Assembly (NCBI RefSeq): GCF_038066635.1
Contig: NZ_JBBUTI010000006.1
Location: 1 to 64,000, forward strand
Source: Ideonella margarita
GTDB lineage: Bacteria > Pseudomonadota > Gammaproteobacteria > Burkholderiales > Burkholderiaceae_C
DNA: 64,000 nt
Direction: 5' to 3'
Part shown: piece by piece, positions 23,198 to 31,715 of the stretch
Numbering within the stretch: position 1 is the first letter of the stretch
Layout of the letters: each line of letters begins with the position of its first letter
Program-made: the position numbers and the translations under genes
Notes under the pieces: model-generated
Told to the model about the DNA's origin: nothing
Database searches by the model: none
Seen by the model: the letters and a program-made list of their open reading frames with translations, nothing else

Positions 23198-24115
23198 ATG
23201 CCCTTGTCGCACCTCCTGCTCGCCTTGGCCGTGGTGGCCGTCTGGGGCACCAACTTCGTCGTGATCAAGTGGGGGCTGGCCGAGTTGCCGCCCTTCGCAC
23301 TGGCCACGCTGCGCTTTGCGCTCTCCGCCCTGCCCTGGGTGTTTTTCATTGCCCGTCCGCGCGTGGCGTGGTGGCGCCTGGCGGCCTTTGGCGTGTTGCT
23401 CGGCTGCGGCCAGTTCGGCCTGCTGTTCCAGGCGATGCGCAGCGACATTTCTCCCGGTCTGGCCTCGCTGGTGGTGCAGACCCAGGTGTTCTTCACCATC
23501 GGCATCGCGATGCTGGCCACGCGGGAACGTGTGCGGCCGCTGCAGGTGCTGGCGGCCTCGCTGGCGGTGGCCGGCATGGTGCTGATCGGCTGGGCGGGCC
23601 AGGCCCGACACGGCACGGCCGCGGCCGACGTGACCCCGCTGGGCCTGGCGCTGGTGCTGTGCGCCGCCCTGAGCTGGGCGCTGGCCAACAGCGTGGTGCG
23701 GGGCGCCGGCAAGGTGGACGCGCTGGGCTTCATGGTGTGGTCCAGCCTGTTCGCGGTGCTGCCGCTGGCCGGCCTCAGTGCCGTGGTGGAAGGCGTCGAG
23801 CCGGTGCGTGAGGCCGTGTTGCGGGCCTCGCCCATGGCCTGGGCCGCGGTGCTCTGGCAGGCCGTGGGCAATACCTTGTTCGGTTATGGCACCTGGAACT
23901 GGCTGCTGGCGCGCCACCCGGCTGCCACCGTCACGCCGATGGCGCTGCTGGTGCCGGTGTTCGGCATGGGCGCCGCAGCGGCGGTGCTGCACGAAGCCCT
24001 GCCCGGCTGGAAACTCGCTGCCGCCGCCCTGGTGATGGGCGGGCTGGCACTGAACCTGCTCGCCAGTCGGGCCAACGTTCCCAACACATCGACCGCCGGA
24101 GACAAACAACCATGA
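23198..24115 (+). CDS. EamA-like drug/metabolite transporter (possible O-acetylserine/cysteine exporter)
   Basis: A 305-residue inner-membrane protein with ten predicted membrane segments and two EamA halves. The N-terminus (VVAVWGTNFVVIKWGLAELPP) and the second half (GYGTWNWLLARHPAATVTPM, LLVPVFGMGAAAAVLHE) resemble E. coli EamA (YdeD), an exporter of O-acetylserine and cysteine. The substrate is an inference from resemblance. The stop overlaps the start of the next small gene by ATGA. Confidence 0.85.
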   Translation: MPLSHLLLALAVVAVWGTNFVVIKWGLAELPPFALATLRFALSALPWVFFIARPRVAWWRLAAFGVLLGCGQFGLLFQAMRSDISPGLASLVVQTQVFFTIGIAMLATRERVRPLQVLAASLAVAGMVLIGWAGQARHGTAAADVTPLGLALVLCAALSWALANSVVRGAGKVDALGFMVWSSLFAVLPLAGLSAVVEGVEPVREAVLRASPMAWAAVLWQAVGNTLFGYGTWNWLLARHPAATVTPMALLVPVFGMGAAAAVLHEALPGWKLAAAALVMGGLALNLLASRANVPNTSTAGDKQP

Positions 24116-24393
24116 ACAGCAGCATCGACAGCACCGTGCACCACCTGCGGCAAACGCTGGACGCCCTGCGCGACGGGCAACTGCAGCCCGAGGTGGTGTG
24201 CGCGCGCTTCCGCATGGCCTCGCTGCAATGGCCGGGCTTGCCAGCGCGCTATGGCGACGTGCTGGAGCGCCTGCTGCAGCCGCTGGACACGGCCACCATG
24301 ATTGGCGAGGAAAGCTGCTCGTTCAGCCGCAGCGACATGCTCGATGCGCTGCACCAGTGGCTCGACCACGCGGCGCAGTTGCCACGCAGCTGA
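24112..24393 (+). CDS. Small conserved-looking protein of unknown function, coupled to the EamA gene
   Basis: A 93-residue acidic, mostly helical, soluble protein without signal peptide, membrane segment or recognisable motif (MNSSIDSTVHHLRQTLDALRD at the start, LDALHQWLDHAAQLP at the end). Its start overlaps the exporter stop by ATGA, so it is translated from the same message. Codon use matches the neighbours. I do not recognise the family. Confidence 0.75.
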   Translation: MNSSIDSTVHHLRQTLDALRDGQLQPEVVCARFRMASLQWPGLPARYGDVLERLLQPLDTATMIGEESCSFSRSDMLDALHQWLDHAAQLPRS

Positions 24394-24402
24394 CGGCCGC
24401 GC

Positions 24403-25773
24403 TCACAGCGCCAGGCCCAGGCGCGCGGCCCAGTGCCGGGTGAGCGGCGTCAGCGGGCGTGACATGCGCCGCTCGTTCAGCAAGGCCCGGCCGATGTCGG
24501 CAGCGCCCACCTCACAGGCCGCGCTCAGCAGCGTGTGATCCAGCCATTCGCGGCGCACCGCCGTGCCGCCCAGCCGATGGCCGCTGTTGCGCATCGCATG
24601 CAGGCTGGCCAGGGCACGCGGGCCCTCGCCGCGCGACAGCGCCAGCAGGCTGCGCATCAAGGGCAGGCCCAGCTCACGGGCCACCGCATGGTTGCTGCGG
24701 CGCGCCTCTTCAGGCTGCAGTGCGCGCTCGGCACAGCGGGCCACCCAGCGCTCGGCGCGCGACAGCTCACCCGCGCCCAGCAGCGCCAGCAACACATGCA
24801 GATCGCTGCGCGCATGTTCCCCGGCCGCCACGTCGGGCGCATCCGGTGGCGATACCTGCAGCACCTCGGCAAAACGGCCGCCCACGTCCACGCCCACGCA
24901 CTGCATGCGCCACAGCAAAGACACGGCATCGATGCGCGCCTGCGCCGAGCCAAGTGCCGCGCCACTGAGGTGCGCATCCACCAAGCGCTGCAGGCCGGGC
25001 ACGTCCATCGCCTCCAGCCGGAACAGGCCCATCAACCACCAGCCGTGCGAGGCCTGCACCGCGTCGTCAGCCCAGGCGGGCTGGTGCTGGCGCAACCAGG
25101 CCGTGCCGTCCTCGAAGCGGCCTTGCGACTGCATCACCTGCGCGACGGCCACCACCGCGGCGGGCACGCGCGCCTGCAGGGCCAGCGCACGCCGGCCCAT
25201 GTCCTCGGCTTGTGGATACAGCTGATTCTCCGACAGGCCGGCGGCATACAAACCCATCACCTGCGCAAAGCGGGGGTCGGTCTCGTCCCAGTCGGGCAGC
25301 ACGGCCGCCGGGCGCTGTCGCAGGCGCAGGGCCTCGCCGCGTTGCACGTCCCAGTGGTGGGCCAGCAGCAGCGCCAGCACGTCGTGTGGCGAGCCAAGCA
25401 GCAGGTCGTCCCAGAGCCGGCAGGCCTCGTGCCAGCGGCCGTCGAGCACGGCCACCGCCGCGTGGGCGTGTTGCAGTTCCTGCGGCGGTGCGCCGGGCAG
25501 CCAGGCCGCAGCCTGGTTCAGCCAGGCGCGCGCACGGGCCGGCGAACCGGCCTCGGCCTGGCCCAGGCACCACAGCGCCTGCAGCACGAGCGGATAAGCC
25601 CACTGCGGATCCGCTTCCTGCGCCTGCTGCAAGAAGCCAGGCACGGACGGCCGGCCTTCGAGCCAAGCCTGCTGCGCGTCCAGCAGCGCTTGCTGCGCAC
25701 AACTCGACACGCTGCCGCCGCGCCCGGCAGCGGGCACGCTCAACACACGCTGGGGCTCAGGTGGCAGGCTCAT
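24403..25773 (-). CDS. TTC38-like tetratricopeptide repeat protein
   Basis: A 456-residue all-helical cytoplasmic protein resembling the TTC38 family. Recognisable segments are LALLLAHHWDVQRGEALRLR, FAQVMGLYAAGLSENQLYPQAEDMGRRAL and the helix pairs that follow. Function of bacterial TTC38-like proteins is not established. Its start overlaps the amidase stop by 4 bp, so both are in one transcript. It converges on the small gene at 24112, with 9 bp between stops. Confidence 0.75.
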   Translation of the reverse strand: MSLPPEPQRVLSVPAAGRGGSVSSCAQQALLDAQQAWLEGRPSVPGFLQQAQEADPQWAYPLVLQALWCLGQAEAGSPARARAWLNQAAAWLPGAPPQELQHAHAAVAVLDGRWHEACRLWDDLLLGSPHDVLALLLAHHWDVQRGEALRLRQRPAAVLPDWDETDPRFAQVMGLYAAGLSENQLYPQAEDMGRRALALQARVPAAVVAVAQVMQSQGRFEDGTAWLRQHQPAWADDAVQASHGWWLMGLFRLEAMDVPGLQRLVDAHLSGAALGSAQARIDAVSLLWRMQCVGVDVGGRFAEVLQVSPPDAPDVAAGEHARSDLHVLLALLGAGELSRAERWVARCAERALQPEEARRSNHAVARELGLPLMRSLLALSRGEGPRALASLHAMRNSGHRLGGTAVRREWLDHTLLSAACEVGAADIGRALLNERRMSRPLTPLTRHWAARLGLAL

Positions 25774-27185
25774 GCCCGCGACTGTACGGCAGGAATCGAG
25801 ACCTCCGGCCAGGGCCGCTGGGCCGGGCGGAGTTGCTCCCAGGCGCGGGCCATCTGCAGCACACCGAGGTCGTCATGCCGCCGCCCGATGATCTGCAGCC
25901 CGATGGGCAGGCCCGCCGCGTCGAAGCCGGCATTCACGCTGATCGCCGGCTGCTCACTCATGTTGTACGGCAAGGTGTAAGCGATGTGCTCGAACGGCCG
26001 CTCCGGGTCATTCAAGGGGCTGGCCTGCTCGGCGGGGAAGGCCGTCTCGGGGCTGACGGGCGACAGCACAAAATCAAAGGGCTGGCAGGCGGCGATGGCC
26101 GAATCACGCAGCGCAGCGATCTGGCTGTAGCCGCGAAACACCTGCTCGGCCGTGAGGTGCTGGCCGGCGGCAATCCAGTCGCGGATGTAGGGCAGCACCT
26201 TGGCCTGGCGCTCGGGCGGCATCGCGGCGTAATCGAGCCACGAGCGCATGCGCCAGAAATGGTCCAGGCCCTGCACCATCGCCCGTGTCGACAGCGGGCC
26301 GATGGGCTCCACCACCGCACCGGCGGCCTCGAAGGCGCGGGCCGCGTCGCTCACGGCCAGGGCCACTTCCGGGTTCAGGGCGTCGCCCCAGCCGGCGTCC
26401 AGCAACAAGCCGAAACGCAGGCCGCGCACGTCACGCTCCAGCTGCTGCCATTCGATCGGCTGCGGCGGCAGGCTCATGCCGTCGCGCCAGTCGGGGCGTG
26501 AGAGCACGCTCATCGCCAGCGCGGCGTCGGCCACGGTGCGGGTCATCGGGCCCGCCACACGGCCGGCGAACGGGGGTTTGATCGGGATGCGGCCCAGGCT
26601 GGGCTTGAAGCCCACCACGCCGCACCAGCTGGCGGGCAGGCGGATGGAACCACCGATGTCGGTGCCCAGGTGCAACGGGCCATAACCGGCCGCAGCAGCG
26701 GCGCCAGCCCCGGCGCTGGAGCCACCGGGGTTCAGCCGGGTGTCCCAGGGGTTGCGGGCAAGCGCATGAAAGCTCGACAGGCCCGACGACAACATGCCCC
26801 AGTCGGGCATGGTGGTGCGCGCCACGAACACGGCGCCGGCTTCACGCAGACGGGCTGCGGGCGGCGCATCGTCCAGCGCGCGGCTCAACACCGTGGCGGC
26901 GCAGCCCAGGGGCATCGGCACACCGCGGGTGGCGATGTTTTCCTTCAGGGTGACGGGCACGCCGTCGAGCGCGCTGAAGGGCTGGCCGTGCCGCCACCGG
27001 GCTTCCGAGGCCTGCGCCATGTGCAGCGCCTCGGCTTCGTCCTGCGCCCAGGTGGCATGCAGAACAGGCTCGCAGGCGTCGATGTGGGCCAGCACGGCCC
27101 GGGTCACCTCGACCGGCGAGAGCGCACCGCTGGCGTAGGCAGCGCCCAGCTCGGTGGCGCTCAGCGCGTGCAGTGCTTCGGTCAT
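25770..27185 (-). CDS. Amidase signature family hydrolase
   Basis: A 471-residue amidase. The Ser-cisSer-Lys catalytic triad is present: Lys in TLKENIATRG, and the Ser pair and oxyanion region in PGGSSAGAGAAAAAGYGP and GTDIGGSIRLPASWCGVVG. Substrate unknown; this branch is usually annotated amidase or amidotransferase-like without GatCAB partners, and none are present here. The ATG at 27185 is preceded by a GGAG; an upstream ATG adds ten residues. It is first in a two-gene operon with the TTC38-like gene. Confidence 0.88.
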   Translation of the reverse strand: MTEALHALSATELGAAYASGALSPVEVTRAVLAHIDACEPVLHATWAQDEAEALHMAQASEARWRHGQPFSALDGVPVTLKENIATRGVPMPLGCAATVLSRALDDAPPAARLREAGAVFVARTTMPDWGMLSSGLSSFHALARNPWDTRLNPGGSSAGAGAAAAAGYGPLHLGTDIGGSIRLPASWCGVVGFKPSLGRIPIKPPFAGRVAGPMTRTVADAALAMSVLSRPDWRDGMSLPPQPIEWQQLERDVRGLRFGLLLDAGWGDALNPEVALAVSDAARAFEAAGAVVEPIGPLSTRAMVQGLDHFWRMRSWLDYAAMPPERQAKVLPYIRDWIAAGQHLTAEQVFRGYSQIAALRDSAIAACQPFDFVLSPVSPETAFPAEQASPLNDPERPFEHIAYTLPYNMSEQPAISVNAGFDAAGLPIGLQIIGRRHDDLGVLQMARAWEQLRPAQRPWPEVSIPAVQSRA

Positions 27186-27238
27186 CTCCGGCTCCTCATG
27201 GCGTGACGTGGTCACGCCATGATGCCGGAGAACCTGTG

Positions 27239-27508
27239 TCAGTCGGCCTGGCCTTCGTGGCGGGCAGCGGCGGCGTACAGGTCAGCAGCGAAACCGGGGT
27301 CGGTGCGCTCCCAGGTGCGGGCCAGGCGACGCACGTCTTCGGCTTCGGCGGCGCGGCTGCGCAGGGTGCTGGCCACCGACGGGGCGGCGCTGAAGGCACG
27401 AGCCGTCAGGCGAGCAGCAGCGATGAACAACTCGGCGACGACACGCGCGCCACGCGGCACGGTGAAGGCAGGAGCGTGGTGGAAGGTTTGCGAGGTGATG
27501 GCGGTCAT
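27239..27508 (-). CDS. Small helical protein of unknown function A
   Basis: An 89-residue protein starting MTAITSQTFHHAPAFTVPRG, then an Ala/Arg-rich helical body (VAELFIAAARLTARAF, AEAEDVRRLARTWERTDPG). CAGGAG lies six bases before the ATG. It has no signal peptide. It is the second of two small genes transcribed away from a LysR regulator, 52 bp after small protein B, and shares its general layout (about 20-residue head, amphipathic Ala/Arg helices, a penultimate helix ending near PxxAAxLxxAA). The two may be distant paralogues. Confidence 0.7.
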   Translation of the reverse strand: MTAITSQTFHHAPAFTVPRGARVVAELFIAAARLTARAFSAAPSVASTLRSRAAEAEDVRRLARTWERTDPGFAADLYAAAARHEGQAD

Positions 27509-27560
27509 GGTGATCTCCTGGAAACAGAGCCTAGGAACAAAGGGGGCGCGGCGTGAAAGC

Positions 27561-27782
27561 TCAGCGCTTGGAGGTCGCGGCGTTGCGCAGGGCAGCGGCC
27601 AGTTCGGGTTGGCCGGCGGCCACGCGTTCAGCGGTGTGCAGCATCTGCACCGCGGCGCGGCGGCGACCGGCTTCTTCCAGCGCCACCCACACGGCATGGC
27701 CCACGGCACGGGCCCGGCCAGCCCAGACCTGCTTCAGGGAAGCGGCGCGATAGGAACCGGAAGGCAGTGCAAAAGTGGTCAT
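27561..27782 (-). CDS. Small helical protein of unknown function B
   Basis: A 73-residue basic helical protein starting MTTFALPSGSYRAASLKQVW with a C-terminal QPELAAALRNAATSKR. It starts at ATG 27782, close behind the divergent promoter of the LysR gene, and is followed by small protein A. Codon bias is like the neighbours. No family recognised; being divergent from a LysR gene makes it the likely target of that regulator. Confidence 0.7.
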   Translation of the reverse strand: MTTFALPSGSYRAASLKQVWAGRARAVGHAVWVALEEAGRRRAAVQMLHTAERVAAGQPELAAALRNAATSKR

Positions 27783-27869
27783 GGTGGGAACCTCGGTGGA
27801 AGTCAGGTTGCAGGGGGACGTTGTGCGTCGATGGGGTGGACTGTACGGGTTTCCCCTATTGCCGCCCAC

Positions 27870-27895
27870 TGAATATTATTCAGATACGATATTCA
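27870..27895. promoter_or_regulatory. LysR-type operator with three half-sites
   Basis: TGAATA-T-TATTCA (27870-27882) is a perfect dyad that fits the T-N11-A LysR box, and ATATTCA at 27889-27895 forms a second dyad with the leading TGAATAT. It lies in an AT-rich patch 24 bp before the lysR start and between it and the divergent small genes. Confidence 0.7.
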
Positions 27896-27918
27896 CCAAT
27901 CGCATAACAAAGCCGTCC

Positions 27919-28887
27919 GTGAACTTCCGCACACTTGACCTGAACCTGCTCCGCGTGTTCGACGCCGTGATGGCCGAAGGCAGCCTGACGCGCAGTGCGG
28001 GCGTGCTGGCGATGACCCAGCCCGCCGTCAGCCATGCCCTGAAGCGCCTGCATGACGCCGTGGGCGAAGCGCTGTTCGTGCGCACTGCCCACGGCATGTC
28101 ACCCACCCCGCGTGCGCAGGCCCTGTGGCCGCAGGTGCGGGCCGCGCTGTCGGGCTTGCAGCAGGCGCTGGCCCCAAGCGAGTTCGACCCCAGCGCCGAC
28201 GAAGTGAACTTCCGGCTCGCGATGGTGGACGCCACCGCCGTGCTGCTGATGCCGCTGCTGGTGCGGGCGACCGAGCAGCAGCGTGCGCTGGCCAACTTCC
28301 GCGTGCTGCCGCTGGCCACCCGTGACCCGCGCGCCATGATCGAGCGCGGCGAGGCCGATCTGGCCGTGGGCCACTTCCCCGATGCAGTAGCGGCCATCAC
28401 CGCAGCCGGCGAGGAAACGCCGCTGCGCCACCTGCGGCTCTACGACACCCGCTATGTGTGCGTGATGCGCCCGGGCCACCCGCTGGCGCGTGGCCCGTTG
28501 ACCCTGGACGCCTTCTGCGACGCGCACCACCTGCTGGTGAGCTTTTCCGGGCGGCCGCAGGGCTTTGTCGACCAGGCCCTGTCCAACCTCGGGCGCACAC
28601 GGCGCATCGTGCTGACGGTGAACCAGTTCTACACGGCCGGCCAGGTGGTGACGCGGTCCGATTTGCTGACCGTGCTGCCGCTGTCGTTCATCTCGGCCAC
28701 CGGCAACCAGGACCATCTCGTGGTGCGCGAGTTGCCGTTCGACTTGAACCGGGTGCGGGTGGAGATGGTCTGGCACATGCGCAAGGACAGCGACCCCGCC
28801 CACCGCTGGCTGCGGGGTCTCGTGGCCGCCGGGCGACAGGACACACCCGACCAGCCGCCGGCTGCGGCGCCGGCCTCGGCACGCTGA
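27919..28887 (+). CDS. LysR-family transcriptional regulator
   Basis: A 322-residue LysR regulator. Winged helix-turn-helix at about residues 5-64: LDLNLLRVFDAVMAEGSLTRSAGVLAMTQPAVSHALKRLHDAVGEALFVRTAHGM, here seen in pieces. The effector domain begins around VNFRLAMVDATAVLLMP. It resembles the NodD/PcpR-like branch with the FVRTAHGMSPTPRA wing. The start is the GTG at 27919, from which family similarity begins; the frame is open upstream but unlike LysR. It is divergent from two small genes and preceded by a perfect T-N11-A box, so it probably controls them and itself. The effector is unknown. Confidence 0.92.
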   Translation: MNFRTLDLNLLRVFDAVMAEGSLTRSAGVLAMTQPAVSHALKRLHDAVGEALFVRTAHGMSPTPRAQALWPQVRAALSGLQQALAPSEFDPSADEVNFRLAMVDATAVLLMPLLVRATEQQRALANFRVLPLATRDPRAMIERGEADLAVGHFPDAVAAITAAGEETPLRHLRLYDTRYVCVMRPGHPLARGPLTLDAFCDAHHLLVSFSGRPQGFVDQALSNLGRTRRIVLTVNQFYTAGQVVTRSDLLTVLPLSFISATGNQDHLVVRELPFDLNRVRVEMVWHMRKDSDPAHRWLRGLVAAGRQDTPDQPPAAAPASAR

Positions 28888-28900
28888 GGCGGGCGGGCTT

Positions 28901-28952
28901 GCTCAGCTGGGCAGCTCAACTGGGTAGCTCAGTTGGGCCGCTCAGGTGGACC
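28901..28952. repeat. 13-bp tandem repeat, four copies, between convergent genes
   Basis: Four diverged 13-bp units begin GCTCA and contain TGGG or TGGA (28901, 28914, 28927, 28940), and a fifth, more diverged one begins at the histidine-kinase stop. Units 2 and 3 can pair (CAACTG/CAGTTG). One unit mimics a tRNA D-arm but no tRNA is present. It may form the hairpin between convergent lysR and histidine-kinase transcripts. Confidence 0.7.
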
Positions 28953-28954
28953 TC

Positions 28955-30319
28955 TCAGACCACGGGCCCGCTGACCTCGACACGCAAGCCGCCCAAGGTG
29001 CTGGAGCGCGCCAGCTGGATGCTGCAGCCCGTCACGGCCGCGATGCGCCGCACGATGGACCAGCCCAGGCCGCTGCCCGGCGCCGCCGTGCCCAGCACCC
29101 GGAAGAAGCGCTCACCGAGCCGCGCCATGTCGGCCTCGGCCAGGCCCGGCCCGCTGTCGTTGATGCACCAGTGCCACCGGCTACCACCCATCGGGCCATC
29201 GCCCACCAACCCGGCCGACACCACCACCGTCGCACCATCAGGCGCGTAACGCAGGGCGTTGTCGATCAGGTTGCGCAGCAGCACCCCGAGCAGAGCTTCG
29301 TCGGCGCTGCAGATCACCGGCGTATCGGCCAGCACCTCCAGCTGCTGCCCACGCGCCAGCGCTGCCGGGGCCAGCTCAGCGGCGACACGCCGGGTCAGCG
29401 CCGCCAGATCCGGTGTCTGCCGCGGCTGCGTGGCCCCTGCTTCCAGCCGCGCCAGCGTCAGCAACTGCTGCACCAGGTGGCTGGCCCGGTCACACCCGGC
29501 GAGCGTGGCCTGCAGCGCATGCCGGCGATCGGGCTCGTCCTGCGCACCCAGCGCCACCTGGGCCTGCGCGCGGATGGCCGCGATGGGCGTGCGCAGCTCA
29601 TGCGCCGCATCGGCCGTGAAGCGGCGCTCGCTGTCCAGCAGGTGTGCAATGCGCTCGAAAAGGCCATTCAGCGTGGCCTGCAGCGGCGCGATCTCACTGG
29701 GCGTGCCCGGCGTGAGCGGCAAGGGCGTGAGCGCCAGCGGCGCCCGCCCGGCCAGTTGCTGCTGCAACTCATGCAAGGGCTTCAGGCCCCGGCGAAGGAT
29801 CCACCAGATCAGCAACAGGATGAGCGGCAACGCCACCAGCATCGGCATCAGCAAACCGCGCATCACGGCCATGAGAATGGCGTCGCGGGCTTCAAGCTGC
29901 TCGCCCACGTAGACCTGGATGTCGTTCTCGATGCCGCGCGTGGCGAACAGGCGCCAGCGCTGGCCGTCGATGTCGCGGGTCTCGAAGCCGTCAGCGCGCA
30001 CCATCAAGGGCGTGGCCGGCGCGTTCGACGAGCGCAGGATGAGCTCGCCCTCGTGCCAGACCTGGAAAGAAACCTGTCGCGAATAACGGTGCAGCGTCGG
30101 TGCATCAACCAGACCGTCGTCATCGTCGTTGTCATGGCCGGGGGCCTGCCGCGCCACCAGCAGCGCCGCCGCCTGGGTCAGGTGGGCGTCCAGCAATTCA
30201 TCCAGCTCGTGCCGCGCATCCAGCCCCAGCAGCAGGCCGGTCAGCAGCCACAGGCCTCCCAGCGCACAGGCCAGGCCCACCAGCAGCCGGCGCTGCAGGG
30301 ACGGCACGCCGCGGCTCAT
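28955..30319 (-). CDS. Sensor histidine kinase (QseC/TctE-like) of the SHP operon
   Basis: A 454-residue inner-membrane kinase. TM1 at about 13-33, periplasmic domain about 34-160, TM2 about 160-180, then HAMP-like and kinase domains. The H box is AAHELRTPIAAIRAQ, the N box LLRNLIDNALRYAPDG and the G box GSGLGWSIVRRIA. The periplasmic part carries an unusual acidic run HDNDDDDGLVD near residue 61, followed by VSFQVWHEGELILRS, typical of QseC-type sensors. Overlaps its response regulator by 4 bp. Its place at the end of a cytochrome operon suggests it senses a redox or metal state in the periplasm; the ligand is unknown. Confidence 0.9.
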   Translation of the reverse strand: MSRGVPSLQRRLLVGLACALGGLWLLTGLLLGLDARHELDELLDAHLTQAAALLVARQAPGHDNDDDDGLVDAPTLHRYSRQVSFQVWHEGELILRSSNAPATPLMVRADGFETRDIDGQRWRLFATRGIENDIQVYVGEQLEARDAILMAVMRGLLMPMLVALPLILLLIWWILRRGLKPLHELQQQLAGRAPLALTPLPLTPGTPSEIAPLQATLNGLFERIAHLLDSERRFTADAAHELRTPIAAIRAQAQVALGAQDEPDRRHALQATLAGCDRASHLVQQLLTLARLEAGATQPRQTPDLAALTRRVAAELAPAALARGQQLEVLADTPVICSADEALLGVLLRNLIDNALRYAPDGATVVVSAGLVGDGPMGGSRWHWCINDSGPGLAEADMARLGERFFRVLGTAAPGSGLGWSIVRRIAAVTGCSIQLARSSTLGGLRVEVSGPVV

Positions 30320-30987
30320 GCCGGGCCTTCCGCACGGGCCAGCATGTAGCCCACGCCGCGCACGGTGGTGATGAGCTCGGGCCGCAGCTTGCGACGCAGG
30401 TGGTGGATGTGCACCTCCACCGCATTGCTCTCCACTTCCTGGCCCCAGCTGTAGAGGTGCTGCTCCAGCTGATCGCGCGACAGCACGCGACCGGCATTCA
30501 GCATCAGTGCCTGCAGCAGATCAAACTCGCGCGTCGACAAGGCCACCGGCGCGCCGTCCAGCAGCACCTGTCGCGCGGCGGGGTCCAGGGTCACGCCACC
30601 GGCCGTCAGGCACTCCTGCGGCTGGCCGGCAGAGCGGCGCACCAGCGCGCGCAGGCGGGCCGCCAGCTCATGCAGATCGACCGGCTTGAGCACGTAGTCA
30701 TCCGCACCGCCGTCCAGTCCGCGGATGCGGTCGGCCACGGCGTCGCGGGCCGTGAGCACCAGCACCGGCGTGGTGATGCCGGCTGCGCGCACCTGCTGCA
30801 GCACGTCCATGCCGTCCATCAAGGGCAGGCCGAGGTCAAGCACCACGGCGGCGTACACGGCCGTGCGCATCTCGCGCTGCGCGGCCAGGCCATCACGCAC
30901 CCAATCCACCACCAGGCCTTGCTGGCGCAAGCCCGCACGCAGGCCGTCGCCCAGCAGGGCGTCGTCTTCAACCAGCAAGATGCGCAT
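30316..30987 (-). CDS. OmpR-family response regulator (QseB-like)
   Basis: A 223-residue response regulator: receiver domain with acidic pair EDD at residues 7-9, phospho-acceptor Asp51 in VVLDLGLPLMDG, Thr in LVLTARD and Lys in YVLKPVDL. The OmpR winged helix follows (LSTREFDLLQALMLNAGRVLSRDQL, VEVHIHHLRRKL, TVRGVGYML). It is 11 bp after the cytochrome b gene and overlaps the kinase by 4 bp, so it is made with the proteins it probably controls. Confidence 0.92.
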   Translation of the reverse strand: MRILLVEDDALLGDGLRAGLRQQGLVVDWVRDGLAAQREMRTAVYAAVVLDLGLPLMDGMDVLQQVRAAGITTPVLVLTARDAVADRIRGLDGGADDYVLKPVDLHELAARLRALVRRSAGQPQECLTAGGVTLDPAARQVLLDGAPVALSTREFDLLQALMLNAGRVLSRDQLEQHLYSWGQEVESNAVEVHIHHLRRKLRPELITTVRGVGYMLARAEGPA

Positions 30988-30998
30988 GTGGCCGCTCC

Positions 30999-31715
30999 TC
31001 AGTCATCATCACCATCATCGTCCTTGTCGTGGCTTGCGACTTGGCTTGGGTCATGCGGATTTGCCGGCGCCTGTTGCCACTGCCAGCCCCAGAAGGCCAG
31101 CACCGCCGCGAGCATCAGGGCCCCCAGCCACCACCAGCTGCGCGCAATCGCATCCTGCGGCCGGCCGCGGCCGAAGCCCGTCAGCATCGCCCGCACCAGA
31201 TTGTCACGGTGCACCAGGCTGCCCACCACCACGCCCGCCACATGCAGCCCCACCAGCGCCAGCAAGGCGGTGGCGGCGGCTTCATGGGCCTCATCAAGGA
31301 AGGCCGGCAGGCGTTCGGTTTCCGTGGCCCAACCGAGGCCCACGGTGGTGGCGATCAGCACCAGCAAACCGACGATGGCCCAGGCGCCGGCGGGGTTGTG
31401 GCCCACACCCACCGGTGCGTCGCTGCCGGCCTCCCGGGGCGCCTGGCCGAGGGCCACCGCCTTGAGGTGCTGCAGGTAGGCCAGCGCGGCGCGCGGGCTG
31501 CGCACGAACGAGGTGAACCGCGCCGTGCGGCTGCCCACCACGCCCCACACCAGGCGGAACGCCACCAGGCCGCCCAGCGTGTAGCCCAGCGTGATGTGCA
31601 CCAGGTGCCAGGCCTCGCTTTCGGCCGTCAACCACGCACCGGCGAAACACGCCACCACCAGCCAGTGAAAAACGCGCACGGGCCAGTCCCAGACAAGCAC
31701 TCGGGGTTGGGTCAT
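30999..31715 (-). CDS. Cytochrome b561-type membrane protein of the SHP/DHC electron chain
   Basis: A 238-residue diheme cytochrome b of the Ni-Fe hydrogenase/b561 family with four or five membrane segments. Candidate heme-ligand His residues lie in VRVFHWLVV, WHLVHITLGY and LVGLHVAGV. It would pass electrons from the quinol pool to the periplasmic diheme cytochrome c. The C-terminus is a striking acidic tail, SHDKDDDGDDD, which faces cytoplasm or periplasm depending on topology. Overlaps the diheme cytochrome gene by 4 bp. Confidence 0.88.
   Translation of the reverse strand: MTQPRVLVWDWPVRVFHWLVVACFAGAWLTAESEAWHLVHITLGYTLGGLVAFRLVWGVVGSRTARFTSFVRSPRAALAYLQHLKAVALGQAPREAGSDAPVGVGHNPAGAWAIVGLLVLIATTVGLGWATETERLPAFLDEAHEAAATALLALVGLHVAGVVVGSLVHRDNLVRAMLTGFGRGRPQDAIARSWWWLGALMLAAVLAFWGWQWQQAPANPHDPSQVASHDKDDDGDDD

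Noticed and set aside
28920..28940. A stretch resembling the D-arm of a tRNA (GTAGCTCAGTTGGG).
   Set aside because: The same sequence recurs every 13 bp as a tandem repeat, and there is no T-arm (GGTTCGA-type), anticodon arm or acceptor stem.
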